From assembly GCA_943328795.2 (NCBI GenBank), contig CALQBK020000004.1, positions 1-61,586 of the forward strand: a stretch of DNA of 61,586 nucleotides, in the 5' to 3' direction. Under the pieces are notes generated by a model. That model searched no databases. It was not told the DNA's origin and saw only the letters and a list, made by a program, of their open reading frames with translations. This document shows, one piece after another, positions 8,954 through 17,510 of the stretch. A program made the position numbers and the translations under genes. The stretch's first letter is position 1. The number at the start of each line of letters is the position of its first letter. Origin of the DNA: Bifidobacterium breve. GTDB lineage: Bacteria > Myxococcota_A > UBA796 > SXON01.

Positions 8954-10033
8954 CTACGGCAATCCCTCGCGCGAAAGCGGGCAGCCGTAGTGCAGGATGG
9001 CCCCGTCGCGGGCCGCGGGCTGTGACTCGAGGTAGTTCCCGCCGACGGCGAACTCCTCTCCGTCGTCGTCGCACCAGGTGGCGTGGAGGTCCGGGTCCGT
9101 CGCCCCGGGGAGGGTCTCGACGTGCGCACCTTCGGTGGGGATGGTGAAGCGCACCCCGCCGTCGCCCACGACGCAGACGCTGCCGCTCGGCGCGACGTGC
9201 ACCCCGGTCAGGCCCCCGCCGAACACCGTCGCCCCCGTCGGATCCTCCCACTCGGTCCAGGAAGCGCCGTCGAAGTGCAAGACGGTCGTCGACTCCCCGA
9301 CGGCCCAGACGTCGTCGGCCGCGCGCCCGTGCACCGTGAACAGGCGCGGGGCGGTGCCGTACTCGTCGGTCCACTCGGTGTGCAGCGACCAGGCCTGGCC
9401 GTCGTAGTGCAGGATCAGCCCCTCCGCGCCGACGACCCACACGTCGTCGGCCGCGGCGCCCCAGACCTTGAAGTAGTAGGTGCCGCGCACCTCGGGCGGC
9501 GCGACTTGCGTCCAAGCGGCGCCGTCAAAGTGCAGCAGCACGTCGCTGTCGCCGCCACCATCCGATCCGCCGACCGCCCAGACGTCGTCGTCGGCCGCGG
9601 CCCACACGCCGAACAGCGTTGCGTCCACGCCGGTCTCAAAACGCGTCCCGACGCCACCCCCCCAGCGCACCGCCAGGCCGTCCTCGCCGACCAGCCACGC
9701 GGCGCCGCTCGGGGTCATCGCGACCCACCAGTAGGTCTCGGGCACGTCGAGATCGAGCTCGGTCCACTGCTCGCCGTCGAAGTGCAGCGCGCAGCCCTTC
9801 GCGGGCTCGACGCCCAGGCTGCCGCCGGCGAAGTAGGCGTCGCCAGGCCCGTCCGCGGCGACCGAGAGGATCGCGCAGCCCAGGTCCTGGTCGTCGGCGT
9901 CGGCGTCGTCGAGCGGCGCTTCCCAGGCCGCGGTGCACGCGGAGTCATCGGGGCCGTGACAGCCGGCGATGAACGCCCCGAGCAGGAGCGAACCTGCGAG
10001 AGCGAAGTGCGTGGGTGCGCGGGGGACGAGCAT
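8954..10033 (-). CDS. lipoprotein with beta-propeller-like repeats
   Basis: 359 aa from the ATG at 10033 (MLVPRAPTHFALAGSLLLGAFIAGC), with a lipobox at IAGC. The mature protein repeats a unit of about 45-60 residues around ADDVWAVG / LHFDGAAWT (five or more visible: DVWAVGGSDGG, DDVWVVGAEG, DDVWAVGEST and others). This looks like the propeller blades of secreted photosystem-II-stability/BNR-like proteins common in Myxococcota. Predicted outer-surface or periplasmic binding protein. It is convergent with the preceding lipoprotein gene, separated by 18 nt. Confidence 0.75.
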   Translation of the reverse strand: MLVPRAPTHFALAGSLLLGAFIAGCHGPDDSACTAAWEAPLDDADADDQDLGCAILSVAADGPGDAYFAGGSLGVEPAKGCALHFDGEQWTELDLDVPETYWWVAMTPSGAAWLVGEDGLAVRWGGGVGTRFETGVDATLFGVWAAADDDVWAVGGSDGGGDSDVLLHFDGAAWTQVAPPEVRGTYYFKVWGAAADDVWVVGAEGLILHYDGQAWSLHTEWTDEYGTAPRLFTVHGRAADDVWAVGESTTVLHFDGASWTEWEDPTGATVFGGGLTGVHVAPSGSVCVVGDGGVRFTIPTEGAHVETLPGATDPDLHATWCDDDGEEFAVGGNYLESQPAARDGAILHYGCPLSREGLP

Positions 10034-10118
10034 ACGGCAGGGTAACGCAGGCTGCTGCGAGCTGGCCCGCCGATGCCGACGCCTCGGCACACCTCGCGTC
10101 GGCACCGGCGGTTGCTTT

Positions 10119-10191
10119 GCGCCGTTCCAAGGCACGGTCTGGCGAAGCCGCCGAAGACGTCGGCTCCGCCAGACCCTGCGGGGAACGGCGC
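10119..10191. repeat. long interrupted palindrome upstream of the prenyl-synthase-like gene
   Basis: Nested inverted repeats. The outer arms are 10119-10128 (GCGCCGTTCC) and 10182-10191 (GGAACGGCGC). The inner arms are 10136-10150 (GGTCTGGCGAAGCCG) and 10161-10175, which pair with a single mismatch around a 10-nt loop. It occupies the 318-bp gap 10034-10351 between divergent genes, about 160 nt before the next start. No T-run follows. The rest of the gap shows no gene; a regulatory structure or cruciform is possible. Confidence 0.55.
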
Positions 10192-10351
10192 GGGAGGGGG
10201 CCAGCGAGCGTCCTGCTTCGAGCGATTTCAGGGTGTTGGAGCCGGCTTGTGTGCGCAGCGCCCGGGCTGGCCCCGCGAGCCGGGACCGTGCAATCCACGT
10301 GCACGTGCGGCCCAGCACCGCGCGGGCGCGATAGCCCCCAACCAGGAGAGC

Positions 10352-11359
10352 ATGACCCCGACGCGTTCCAGCACCCGCGCCACATCTGGCAGGAGGCGAC
10401 TCCTGGCCGAGGTCGAGCGCCTCGCGGGCGAGCTCCGGGACCCAGGTCGCATCGAGGACACGCTGGCGACCCTCATCGGTGGCGAGGGCAGCGAGTATGG
10501 CATCGCGCCGGAGGAGCTGTTCTCTGGCGGCGTCCCGCGTATCCGCCCCGTCCTGGTGCACCTCGCGGCGCAGACCGGGCTCCACCCTGGCGCCGAGCCC
10601 GCCGCCGGCACCGCGGACGTCGCGCTCGTCGCCGAGCTGCTCCACGCGGCCGTCTTGCTCCACGACGCGGCGCTCGGTCGGCGCGAGGGCCTGCGTCGGC
10701 GGGCAGCGCGGCGGGTCCTACACCGGGCGAGCCACTGGCTCGGCGGAAACCACCTGACGTTGCGGGCGCTCGAGATCGCGCGGCGGGCGCCTGCGCCGGA
10801 GATCCTCGGCGACGCGCTCGACGCCCTGCGCGAGGTGACCGAGGGGCAAGCGTTCGGCGCGGCGCTGCAAGAGCGCACGCCTACGCCCGCGGACGTGCTG
10901 CAGCATGCGGAGAGCCAGGCGGGCGCGGTGTTGGCGTTCTCGTGCCGCGCCGGTGGGCGACTCGCGGGGGCGGGGCGCCCTTCCCTCACCCGGCTCGGCC
11001 GCTACGGGCGGCACACCGGCGTCGCGTTCCAGCTGGCCGAGGACCTCGCCGCGTTCGACTCGACCGACGGGCTCGACGGCTTGGTGCGGCTTGCAGCGAG
11101 CGGACGGCCCGTCCTCCCGATCGCGATCGCCGCCGAGCGGGACCCGGAGCTGGCTGCGCTCTGGCGCTCCCTGGGGGACCTCGAGGAGCCGGACACGGCG
11201 ACGCTGATCGCGGAGCGAGTCGGCTCGTCCGGGGCGATCGGGCGCGGGCGCGAGGCGATGCTTGAGCACGTCTGGGCTGCCCGCCGCGCCCTCGCAGAGC
11301 TGCCGGACACGCCCGCTCGTGGGGCGATGGACCGGATCGTCGGCAGCCTCGCGGGCTAA
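10352..11359 (+). CDS. polyprenyl-synthetase-like protein with degenerate Asp-rich motif
   Basis: 335 aa from ATG 10352, preceded by AGGAG at 10343-10347. The all-alpha isoprenoid synthase pattern is visible: GGVPRIRPVLVHLA (substrate diphosphate-binding region) and VALVAELLHAAVLLHDAAL, where DDxxD normally sits. Further on are a helix with LREVTEGQAFGAA and VAFQLAEDLAAFD, where the second DDxxD sits. The first aspartate-rich motif is reduced to HDAALGR and the second to EDLAAFD, so metal-diphosphate catalysis is doubtful. It may be a non-catalytic subunit or a neofunctionalised paralog. Terminator-like hairpins follow before the convergent nadE. Confidence 0.65.
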   Translation: MTPTRSSTRATSGRRRLLAEVERLAGELRDPGRIEDTLATLIGGEGSEYGIAPEELFSGGVPRIRPVLVHLAAQTGLHPGAEPAAGTADVALVAELLHAAVLLHDAALGRREGLRRRAARRVLHRASHWLGGNHLTLRALEIARRAPAPEILGDALDALREVTEGQAFGAALQERTPTPADVLQHAESQAGAVLAFSCRAGGRLAGAGRPSLTRLGRYGRHTGVAFQLAEDLAAFDSTDGLDGLVRLAASGRPVLPIAIAAERDPELAALWRSLGDLEEPDTATLIAERVGSSGAIGRGREAMLEHVWAARRALAELPDTPARGAMDRIVGSLAG

Positions 11360-11401
11360 CCCAAAGTGTGCGCGAGGCGCAGCCGCAGCGCGCAATTTGG
11401 G
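11360..11401. terminator. GC-rich hairpin after the prenyl-synthase-like gene
   Basis: CCCAAA 11360-11365 pairs with TTTGGG 11396-11401, and inner TGCGCG pairs with CGCGCA (11389-11394). It lies directly after the TAA of the plus-strand gene. The A/T-ended stem would serve the convergent gene pair in both directions. Confidence 0.45.
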
Positions 11402-11451
11402 CGCTCGCTTCGCCCCGGTCTGGCGAAGGAAGCAGGGCGAAGCAGGACAAC

Positions 11452-11491
11452 TTAGCCCAGGAGGGGCCGCTTTCGGCACATCCTGGGCTAA
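11452..11491. terminator. hairpin overlapping the 3' end of nadE
   Basis: TTAGCCCAGGA 11452-11462 and TCCTGGGCTAA 11481-11491 are perfect 11-bp arms with an 18-nt loop. The right arm includes the minus-strand stop codon of nadE, so the element lies at the end of both convergent transcripts. No long T-run is present. Confidence 0.5.
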
Positions 11492-13104
11492 GCCCGCCAG
11501 CGCTGCGCGAGCGGCATCCGTCGGCCGCTGCCGAACGCCTTCCGGGTGACCCGGAGGCCCGGCGCGGCCTGCCAGCGCTTGTACTCGCTCCCGTGCACGA
11601 GGCGGACCACGCGCTCGACCAGCGCGTGCTCGAAGCCCGCGGCGACGATCTCGGCGATCGTCCGCTGCTCCTCGACGTAGAGGGCGAGGATGCCGTCCAG
11701 CACGTCGTAGGGCGGCAACGAGTCCTGGTCGAGCTGGTTTGGCGCGAGCTCGGCGGACGGGGGCTTCTCCAGGATCGCGGCTGGGATCACCGGGCGCTCT
11801 TGGTTCAGCCACGCGCAGAGCCGGTACACGTCGGTCTTGAACACGTCGGCGATGACAGCCAGGCCCCCGCACATGTCGCCGTAGAGCGTACAGTACCCCA
11901 CCGCGACCTCGGACTTGTTGCCCGTCGTGAGCAGCAGGTGGCCGAGCTTGTTGGAGATCCCCATCAAGACCCCACCCCGGGCCCGCGCCTGTAGGTTCTG
12001 CTCCGTGACGTCCGCCGCGAGGCCTTCGAACAACGGCGCGAGGGAGGCGCGGTACACGTCGTAGATCGGCGTGATGGGCACGAGGTCGAACTGCACGCCC
12101 AGGTTCCGCGCCAACGCGCGCGCGTCGTCGATCGACCCCGCGGACGAGTAGGGGCCGGGCATGCCGATCGCGAGGCAGTTCTCCGCCCCGAGCGCCCGCG
12201 CCGCGATGCACAGCACCAGCGCGCTGTCGATCCCGCCGGAGAGCCCGACCAGCGCGCGCTTGAACCCGCACCGCGCCGCGTAGTCGCGGACGCCGAGCAC
12301 GAGCGCACCGACGACCTCTTCCTCGAACGACACGTCTACCGGCTCAATCGGCGGGCCCTCGGTCTCGATGAACGCGAGCTCCTCGCGGAACTGCGGGAGC
12401 TGAGCGAGCAGGCTCCCGTCCGGCCCCGCCACCAGCGAGCCGCCGTCGAACACGAGCTCGTCGTTGCCGCCGACCTGGTTGCAGTACAGCAGCGCAGCGC
12501 GCGCCTGCGTCGCCTGGGCTTGCACCAGCCGGCGGCGGACCGCGCGCTTGCCGGCCTGGAACGGGGACGCCGAGAGGTTGACCATCAAGTCCGCCCCCGC
12601 CAGCCGAGCGACCGGGTCGATCGCGTACGCGAGCCCGGGGGTGATGCCGGGCTCGTTCCACAGGTCCTCGCACACCGTCACAGCGAGGGTGAGGCCGCCG
12701 ACCTGGACCAGCCGCGGGGCAGTCTCCGGCACGAAGTAGCGGGCTTCGTCGAACACGTCGTACGTCGGGAGCAGCGCCTTGTGCCGCACGGCGACGATCT
12801 CGCCGCCGTAGGCGACCACCGCGCTGTTGCGGAGGCCGCCGGCCTCCCACGGGCAGCCGAAGATCACGACTAGGTCCGAGCCGACCGTCGCCGCTGCGAC
12901 ACGCTCGGCCTCGAGGCGGCAGGCGGCGAGCAGTTCGCGCCCCCCCACCAGGTCACGCGGCGGGTACCCGCAGAGCGTCAACTCCGGCAGGACCAGGACG
13001 CGCGCAGCGCCCTCGATCGCGCGGGCGACCGCCTGCCGGCATCGCTCACCGTTCCCGGCGACATCCCCGACTACAGGTGCGATCTGCCCGATGCAGACGC
13101 GCAA
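11488..13104 (-). CDS. nadE: glutamine-dependent NAD+ synthetase
   Basis: 538 aa, normal for the two-domain enzyme. The N-terminal nitrilase-type glutaminase domain has the triad E41 (LPELTLCGYP), K109 (RHKALLPTYDVFDE) and C145 (VCEDLWNEPG). The C-terminal ATP-pyrophosphatase/NAD synthase domain carries the P-loop LSGGIDSAL near 288-296, GNKSEVAVGY, and a C-terminal EYKRWQAAPGLRV segment. It amidates nicotinic acid adenine dinucleotide to NAD+ using Gln-derived ammonia and ATP. The start is TTG at 13104, since MRVCIGQIAPVVGD aligns with family N-termini and no ATG lies nearby. That TTG directly abuts the TGA of the upstream small membrane protein gene. Confidence 0.93.
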   Translation of the reverse strand: MRVCIGQIAPVVGDVAGNGERCRQAVARAIEGAARVLVLPELTLCGYPPRDLVGGRELLAACRLEAERVAAATVGSDLVVIFGCPWEAGGLRNSAVVAYGGEIVAVRHKALLPTYDVFDEARYFVPETAPRLVQVGGLTLAVTVCEDLWNEPGITPGLAYAIDPVARLAGADLMVNLSASPFQAGKRAVRRRLVQAQATQARAALLYCNQVGGNDELVFDGGSLVAGPDGSLLAQLPQFREELAFIETEGPPIEPVDVSFEEEVVGALVLGVRDYAARCGFKRALVGLSGGIDSALVLCIAARALGAENCLAIGMPGPYSSAGSIDDARALARNLGVQFDLVPITPIYDVYRASLAPLFEGLAADVTEQNLQARARGGVLMGISNKLGHLLLTTGNKSEVAVGYCTLYGDMCGGLAVIADVFKTDVYRLCAWLNQERPVIPAAILEKPPSAELAPNQLDQDSLPPYDVLDGILALYVEEQRTIAEIVAAGFEHALVERVVRLVHGSEYKRWQAAPGLRVTRKAFGSGRRMPLAQRWRA

Positions 13105-13350
13105 TCAGTAGCCGCCGGTCTTCCGCCAGGCGGTCGCGTTCAGCCCGATCAGCAGCGGCGCGCCGAGCCCGAGGCAAAAGGCGGCGATGGGGAAGACGCT
13201 GGTCGGCCGAATGTCGCCCATGCCATCGCTGCCAGCGGCCGAGATGGACGTGGCAAAGTCGCCGTACTCAGCGCCGAAGCTGAAGAGCAGCGAGAGAAAG
13301 CCGACGCCGCACAGCAATCCACCAAGCAGCCAAAACACGGTGCGGGACAT
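13105..13350 (-). CDS. small two-helix membrane protein
   Basis: 81 aa from the ATG at 13350. Two hydrophobic segments (TVFWLLGGLLCGVGFLSLLF, about residues 4-23, and VFPIAAFCLGLGAPLLIGL, about 52-70) flank a short polar loop. It is immediately upstream of nadE with no intervening base between stop and start, so the genes are co-transcribed. No recognised family. A longer frame reading to 13482 is possible, but its extra N-terminus is unlikely coding. Confidence 0.6.
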   Translation of the reverse strand: MSRTVFWLLGGLLCGVGFLSLLFSFGAEYGDFATSISAAGSDGMGDIRPTSVFPIAAFCLGLGAPLLIGLNATAWRKTGGY

Positions 13351-13475
13351 GAGGAACCTCGGAGCGGGCGCCTCGTAACCCGCGCCCCGGCGAGAGCCAA
13401 CCCGGCGGCTCGCGAACGTCCCAGCAGGCGCCGGTCGCGGGCCTTTGTTACCATGCGCGCAACTTCGGAGTTCAC

Positions 13476-14111
13476 ATGTCACGCACGTTTGCCCCCCTCG
13501 CCCTCGTCCTGCCGCTCACGCTCGCCTTCGCCCTCGCCTGCGGCGGCGGCTCCACCACCCCGCTCGCGCCGCCCGCCCCCCCGGCGCCGACTGCGCCCAC
13601 CGCGCCCACCGCGCCCACCGCGCCCACCGCGCCGCCGGCCCCCGTCGCCCCGCCCGCCCCGGTCGCCAAGACCTTCGACACCGCGGCGTGGAGCTGCTGC
13701 GACGCCGACCGCGCCAGCCGCTTGCTCGACCAGTACTTCGATGTCTCCGCGCGCCTCGTCAAGGGCGACAACGAGCACATCAACGGCCAGTACACCGCGC
13801 TCAAGGGCGTCGCCCAGGGTGCGATCGACATGGGCGGGTTCTCCGCCGAGGACGTCGGGCTGCTCAAGAAGATCGTCGCGAACTCCGACGCGTCGACGAA
13901 GGCTGACATCGCGGGCAAGCGCAAGATCTTCAAGGACATCTCCGCGGACACCATCGCGTTCCTCAAGCACCACAACAGCTCCGGCTCGGTGAAGGCGGCC
14001 GTCGCTCACTGCCCGATGTTCGAGGGCGGCGCGGACTGGATTCAGAAGGACGCGTCGCTCGCGAACCCCTACATGGGCGAGTCGATGCTCACCTGCGGCA
14101 GCTTCCAGTAA
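13476..14111 (+). CDS. DUF3347-like lipoprotein with Ala-Pro-Thr linker
   Basis: 211 aa. GGAG at 13468-13471 precedes ATG 13476. The signal peptide ends FALAC (lipidated Cys22). A linker rich in APT/APP (residues 28-65) is encoded by a short tandem repeat of unit GCGCCCACC. The C-terminal domain ends with VAHCPMFEGGADWIQKD and NPYMGESMLTCGSF, the hallmark of DUF3347 domains, often found beside or within heavy-metal efflux components. Predicted periplasmic or outer-membrane-anchored metal-related protein; the exact function is unknown. Confidence 0.75.
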   Translation: MSRTFAPLALVLPLTLAFALACGGGSTTPLAPPAPPAPTAPTAPTAPTAPTAPPAPVAPPAPVAKTFDTAAWSCCDADRASRLLDQYFDVSARLVKGDNEHINGQYTALKGVAQGAIDMGGFSAEDVGLLKKIVANSDASTKADIAGKRKIFKDISADTIAFLKHHNSSGSVKAAVAHCPMFEGGADWIQKDASLANPYMGESMLTCGSFQ

Positions 14112-14121
14112 GGCTGGCGAC

Positions 14122-15255
14122 GTGACCGCCTACATCATTGACGCCGTGCGCTCCCCCATCGGGCGGGGCGGACAGGGGTACAAGGATGTGCGGCCCGACG
14201 TGCTGGCGGGCGAGGTCCTCAAGGCCCTCGTCCTCCGCACCGGCGTCGACCCGTCGATGGTCGAGGACGTCGTGATGGGCTGCGTGACCCAGGTCGGGGA
14301 GCAGGGCCTGAACATCGGGCGCAACGCGGCGCTGCTCGCGGGGTTCCCGGTGGACGTCACGGGGACGTCGGTGAACCGCATGTGCGGGAGCTCGCTGCAG
14401 GCGGTCAACTTCGCGGCGATGGGGGTGGCGTCCGGGTTCCAAGGGCTCGTGATCGCGGGCGGGGTGGAGTCGATGTCCCGCGTGCCGATGGCGAGCGACA
14501 TGGTGCTGAACGGTGCGGTGGTCACTCCCGCGCCCGACATGTCCTGGCGCTACAGCATCGTGCCGCAAGGCACCTCGGCCGAGCTGGTGGCGCAGCGGTT
14601 TGGGCTCGGCCGGCAGGAGCTGGACGCGTTCAGCCTCGAGAGCCATGCCCGGGCGGCGCGCGCGCAAGACGCCGGCTGGTTTGACCGCGAGATCGTCCCC
14701 CTTTGCGGGCTGGCACGCGACGAGGGGGTCCGGCGCGACACCTCGCTCGAGCGACTCGCGAAGCTGAAGCCCGCGTTCGCGGCAGACGGGGTCATCACCG
14801 CGGGGTCCTCCTCCCAGGTGAGCGACGGCGCCGCGGCCGTGCTGATCGCGAGCGGCGACGCGGTGAAGCGCTTTGGGCTCAAGCCGCGCGCGCGGATCAC
14901 CGCGATGGCGACCGCCGGCGTCGATCCCACGATCATGCTCACCGCCCCGATCGGCGCGACGCGAAAGGCGCTGGCGCAGGCCGGGCTCCAGGTCGGGGAC
15001 ATCGACGCAGTCGAGATGAACGAGGCGTTCGCGTCGGTGGTGGTCGGCTGCAGCCGAGCGCTCGAGCTCGACCCCCAGCGCGTGAATGTCCATGGCGGGG
15101 CGATCGCGCTCGGTCACCCGCTGGGGGCGTCCGGAGCGAGGTTGATCGCTACGCTGCTCGGCGTGCTGGAGCGCACCGGCGGCCGCCGCGGGCTCGCGAC
15201 GATGTGCATCGGGTTCGGCCAAGGGATCACGACGATCGTAGACCGGGACGTGTGA
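14122..15255 (+). CDS. acetyl-CoA acyltransferase (thiolase)
   Basis: 377 aa, GTG start. It cleaves or condenses acyl-CoA via the classic thiolase triad: nucleophilic C88 in NRMCGSS, H332 in GHPLGASGAR and the second cysteine C362 in MCIGFGQG. NEAFA (300-304) and GGVESMS (113-119) are also typical. The family glycine pattern C-x-G-G-G is altered to CIGFG, a mild deviation. The cytoplasmic enzyme probably belongs to fatty-acid beta-oxidation or acetoacetyl-CoA metabolism. Its TGA overlaps the ATG of the next gene (TGATG), heading a three-gene operon. Confidence 0.92.
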   Translation: MTAYIIDAVRSPIGRGGQGYKDVRPDVLAGEVLKALVLRTGVDPSMVEDVVMGCVTQVGEQGLNIGRNAALLAGFPVDVTGTSVNRMCGSSLQAVNFAAMGVASGFQGLVIAGGVESMSRVPMASDMVLNGAVVTPAPDMSWRYSIVPQGTSAELVAQRFGLGRQELDAFSLESHARAARAQDAGWFDREIVPLCGLARDEGVRRDTSLERLAKLKPAFAADGVITAGSSSQVSDGAAAVLIASGDAVKRFGLKPRARITAMATAGVDPTIMLTAPIGATRKALAQAGLQVGDIDAVEMNEAFASVVVGCSRALELDPQRVNVHGGAIALGHPLGASGARLIATLLGVLERTGGRRGLATMCIGFGQGITTIVDRDV

Positions 15256-15785
15256 TGCTCGAAGTCTGGATGCCAGGGAGCCCTGGACGCTGGCCGTTCG
15301 CAGGCCACGTGCGCGGCTCCTGGTCGGGCGGGCCCGTGCAGCTCGCGTGGGCAGGCCGCGTCGCGCACTCGGCCTTGCCGGAGGAGGCGTGGGAGGCTGC
15401 GCAGTCGCTGCGTGACGCGCTCGCAGGGGTGACCGGGGACGGCCGCTTCGACGTGATCGCCCGGGCCTGGGCCGCGGTGGACCAGCTCCCGGAGCGGTGG
15501 CGGGCGCGCGAGGATCTCTCGCTGCTGTTCGCGGCGGTGGACCCTGCGGGGGTGTTGCTGTCCGCGACAGGGCTCGCGGGCGTGTTCGTCGAGAGCCCGA
15601 GCGGCTGGGTAGCGGCGGCGCTGTCGGGTTCGCCGCTGTTCACCGAGCCTGGAGTCCCGGCTCGGCCACCCGTCCCCCAGCCCTCGCTCCGCGCCGGGAC
15701 CCGCTTCGCCGGGCTGTGCAAGGACATGCCGCTTCCCCGCCCCGCCGACATCGCGCTCTCGTGCGGCGTGCGGGAGGCGCTTTGA
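15255..15785 (+). CDS. unrecognised protein in the thiolase operon
   Basis: 176 aa from ATG 15255, which overlaps the thiolase stop. It is soluble, with no signal peptide and no clear motif. The central part (REDLSLLFAAVDPAGVLLS then GLAGVFVESPSG) loosely resembles a degenerate PP2C-like fold, but the metal-binding aspartates are not evident, so I do not assign it. Its TGA overlaps the TTG start of the following gene. Confidence 0.6.
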   Translation: MLEVWMPGSPGRWPFAGHVRGSWSGGPVQLAWAGRVAHSALPEEAWEAAQSLRDALAGVTGDGRFDVIARAWAAVDQLPERWRAREDLSLLFAAVDPAGVLLSATGLAGVFVESPSGWVAAALSGSPLFTEPGVPARPPVPQPSLRAGTRFAGLCKDMPLPRPADIALSCGVREAL

Positions 15786-16552
15786 GCGACGACAGCTTCA
15801 CGAGCGGCGTGCTCGACGGAAACCTCGCCGGGCTCGACCTAAGGGCGCAAGCGGACCTCCTGATCCGGGCCGTCAAGGCCGCCGGCGAACGCCCGCTCGG
15901 GCCGCTGCTCGACGCGCTGGCGGAGGCAGACCCTGTCGCGCTCGCCGAGGTGGTCTGCGGCACGCGCTCCCCGGGCGGCAGCGCGCTGATCCTCGCGGCC
16001 CTGCCGCACGCCGAGCGCATCGAAGCCGTCCTCTCGCCGCGTGGCGCGTGGCCGCGGCTGCTGGACTTGGGCGGCGCCGAGTCCGCCCTGCCGGTACTCA
16101 CGACCGCCGCCCGGCGGCACCCGGGCGCGAGCTGGCTCGTCGCGCTCTCCCGGAAGGTGGAGGGCAACAACGCGGGCCTGGCGCACCTCACGGCGTGCGC
16201 GCACCACCCTGCCTTTGCCCAGGCCTGCCGAAATCACGCCGAGGCCGGCCACGTGGAGGGGCTGGTCGCCGCCTCCGGGGCGACCGGCAGGGCGGAACCC
16301 GCCGCGGCCCTGCTCGGCGTCGGCAAGTTTGACGCGATGCTCCGCGCCGCTGGCGCCGCGCTCGACACGGCGCCGGAGAGCCCGCTCGTGGCCCAGCTCG
16401 CCGCGGTGTGGGGCCCGGAGCCCGACGACCTGTTTGTGCGGGTGCTGCCCATCTTGAGGAAGAAACAAGCGGCGGAGGCGATCCGGCGGCATTGCAGGCA
16501 CTTACCGCGCACGGCCCGCCTCCTGGACTTGGTGATCCGCGGGATGGTCTGA
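15782..16552 (+). CDS. unrecognised Ala/Leu-rich helical protein in the thiolase operon
   Basis: 256 aa from TTG 15782; TTGA overlaps the previous stop and no ATG is available near the family-like beginning. The composition is helical and Ala/Leu-rich, with HEAT-like segments such as ALPHAERIEAVL and GGAESALPVLTTAARR. No membrane segment or signal is seen. A repeat-type scaffold is the most that can be said. It is the third gene of the operon. Confidence 0.6.
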   Translation: MSDDSFTSGVLDGNLAGLDLRAQADLLIRAVKAAGERPLGPLLDALAEADPVALAEVVCGTRSPGGSALILAALPHAERIEAVLSPRGAWPRLLDLGGAESALPVLTTAARRHPGASWLVALSRKVEGNNAGLAHLTACAHHPAFAQACRNHAEAGHVEGLVAASGATGRAEPAAALLGVGKFDAMLRAAGAALDTAPESPLVAQLAAVWGPEPDDLFVRVLPILRKKQAAEAIRRHCRHLPRTARLLDLVIRGMV

Positions 16553-16645
16553 ACGTCACGCTCCGTCACTTTGGGAAAGTGCGCTTGACCTGGCGGGTTC
16601 TCGGGCAAATGCTGTGACAGTCCCGTGACACGACAGGAGCCCCCG

Positions 16646-17362
16646 ATGTCCGACCTCGACCTGCCGCTCGCGCACCGGCTGCCGTTGGCTGCCGCGGTGT
16701 TCGTCGGCGCCCTCGGCGCCTACTACTTCTCCGGCGTCGCTCCTCACCACCTGCACGCCGCCCTCGCCACCCCGCTCGACAGCGCGGTGCCGTTCGTGCC
16801 CGAAGCGGTGTGGGTGTACATGCCCTGCTACTACGGCAGCTTCGTCACCACGCTGCTGGTCACCCGCGACCGGTTCGCCTTCCGCGCGGCCGGCACCTCG
16901 TTCTTGACCATCACCCTCCTCGCGCTACCGTTCTTCCTGCTGTTCCCCGTGGCCGCCCCCCGCCCCTTGGCACCGGCCGGGCCCGACTGGACCGCCGCGT
17001 TCGTGCGCTGGCTCTACGAGAACGATCCGCTGGTGAACACCTTCCCGTCGCTGCACGTCGCGAACGCGTTCCTCTGCGCGTTCCTGACGATGCAGACCGA
17101 CCGCCGCTGGGGGTTCGCGCTCGGCATCAACGCGGTCGCGGTGTGCGCCAGCGTGCTGCTGCTCAAGCAGCACTGGGCGGTGGACATCCCCGGGGGCATG
17201 CTGCTGGCCAGCCTCGGCGCGGCCGCCTGGAAGGCGCACATGGTCAGCGTCGAAGTGCGCGGCCGTGTCGAGCCCCCGTGGCAGATCGCCCCGCTCCGGC
17301 TCCCCGTCCCCTTCGATCTCTCCAAGCTCCCGCGCCTCCGGCTCCCCGGCGACGATCGCTGA
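16646..17362 (+). CDS. PAP2-family membrane phosphatase
   Basis: 238 aa from ATG 16646, with AGGAG at 16635-16639 six nt upstream; an upstream GTG (16625) is less likely. There are about six membrane helices. PAP2 superfamily residues are visible: FPSLHVA (134-139; catalytic His of PSxH) and KQHWAVDIPGG (H176 and D180 of the third motif). The layout, with LYENDPLVNTFPSLH, resembles inositolphosphotransferase/Aur1-like PAP2 members. Probable role: dephosphorylation of a lipid phosphate or diphosphate, or transfer of a headgroup, in the inner membrane. Confidence 0.8.
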   Translation: MSDLDLPLAHRLPLAAAVFVGALGAYYFSGVAPHHLHAALATPLDSAVPFVPEAVWVYMPCYYGSFVTTLLVTRDRFAFRAAGTSFLTITLLALPFFLLFPVAAPRPLAPAGPDWTAAFVRWLYENDPLVNTFPSLHVANAFLCAFLTMQTDRRWGFALGINAVAVCASVLLLKQHWAVDIPGGMLLASLGAAAWKAHMVSVEVRGRVEPPWQIAPLRLPVPFDLSKLPRLRLPGDDR

Positions 17363-17392
17363 CTGACCCGCCACGTCCGCGGCCGGCCCCGG

Positions 17393-17471
17393 CCCGGACA
17401 ACTTTTGGCCGTCTCCTGTCCGAATTTGCCCCCTTCAAAATCGGACACGAAAAGGCCATTTTCTGTCCGGG
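17393..17471. terminator. long imperfect hairpin between convergent genes
   Basis: Arms 17393-17428 and 17436-17471 (36 nt each, 7-nt loop) are imperfect reverse complements. Perfect blocks are CCCGGACA/TGTCCGGG, GGCC/GGCC and TGTCCGA/TCGGACA. Internal A- and T-runs (TTTT, AAAA) fit a bidirectional terminator between the PAP2 gene and the repeat lipoprotein. The sequence is more AT-rich than its surroundings. Confidence 0.55.
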
Positions 17472-17510
17472 GGGCGTTGGCGCGGCCCGTTGGCGTTGGG
17501 CCGGGTGTGG

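Noticed and set aside
13560-13640. Short tandem repeat (GCGCCCACC) as a CRISPR or regulatory repeat
   Set aside because: It is in frame and encodes the Ala-Pro-Thr linker of a lipoprotein; there are no spacers.
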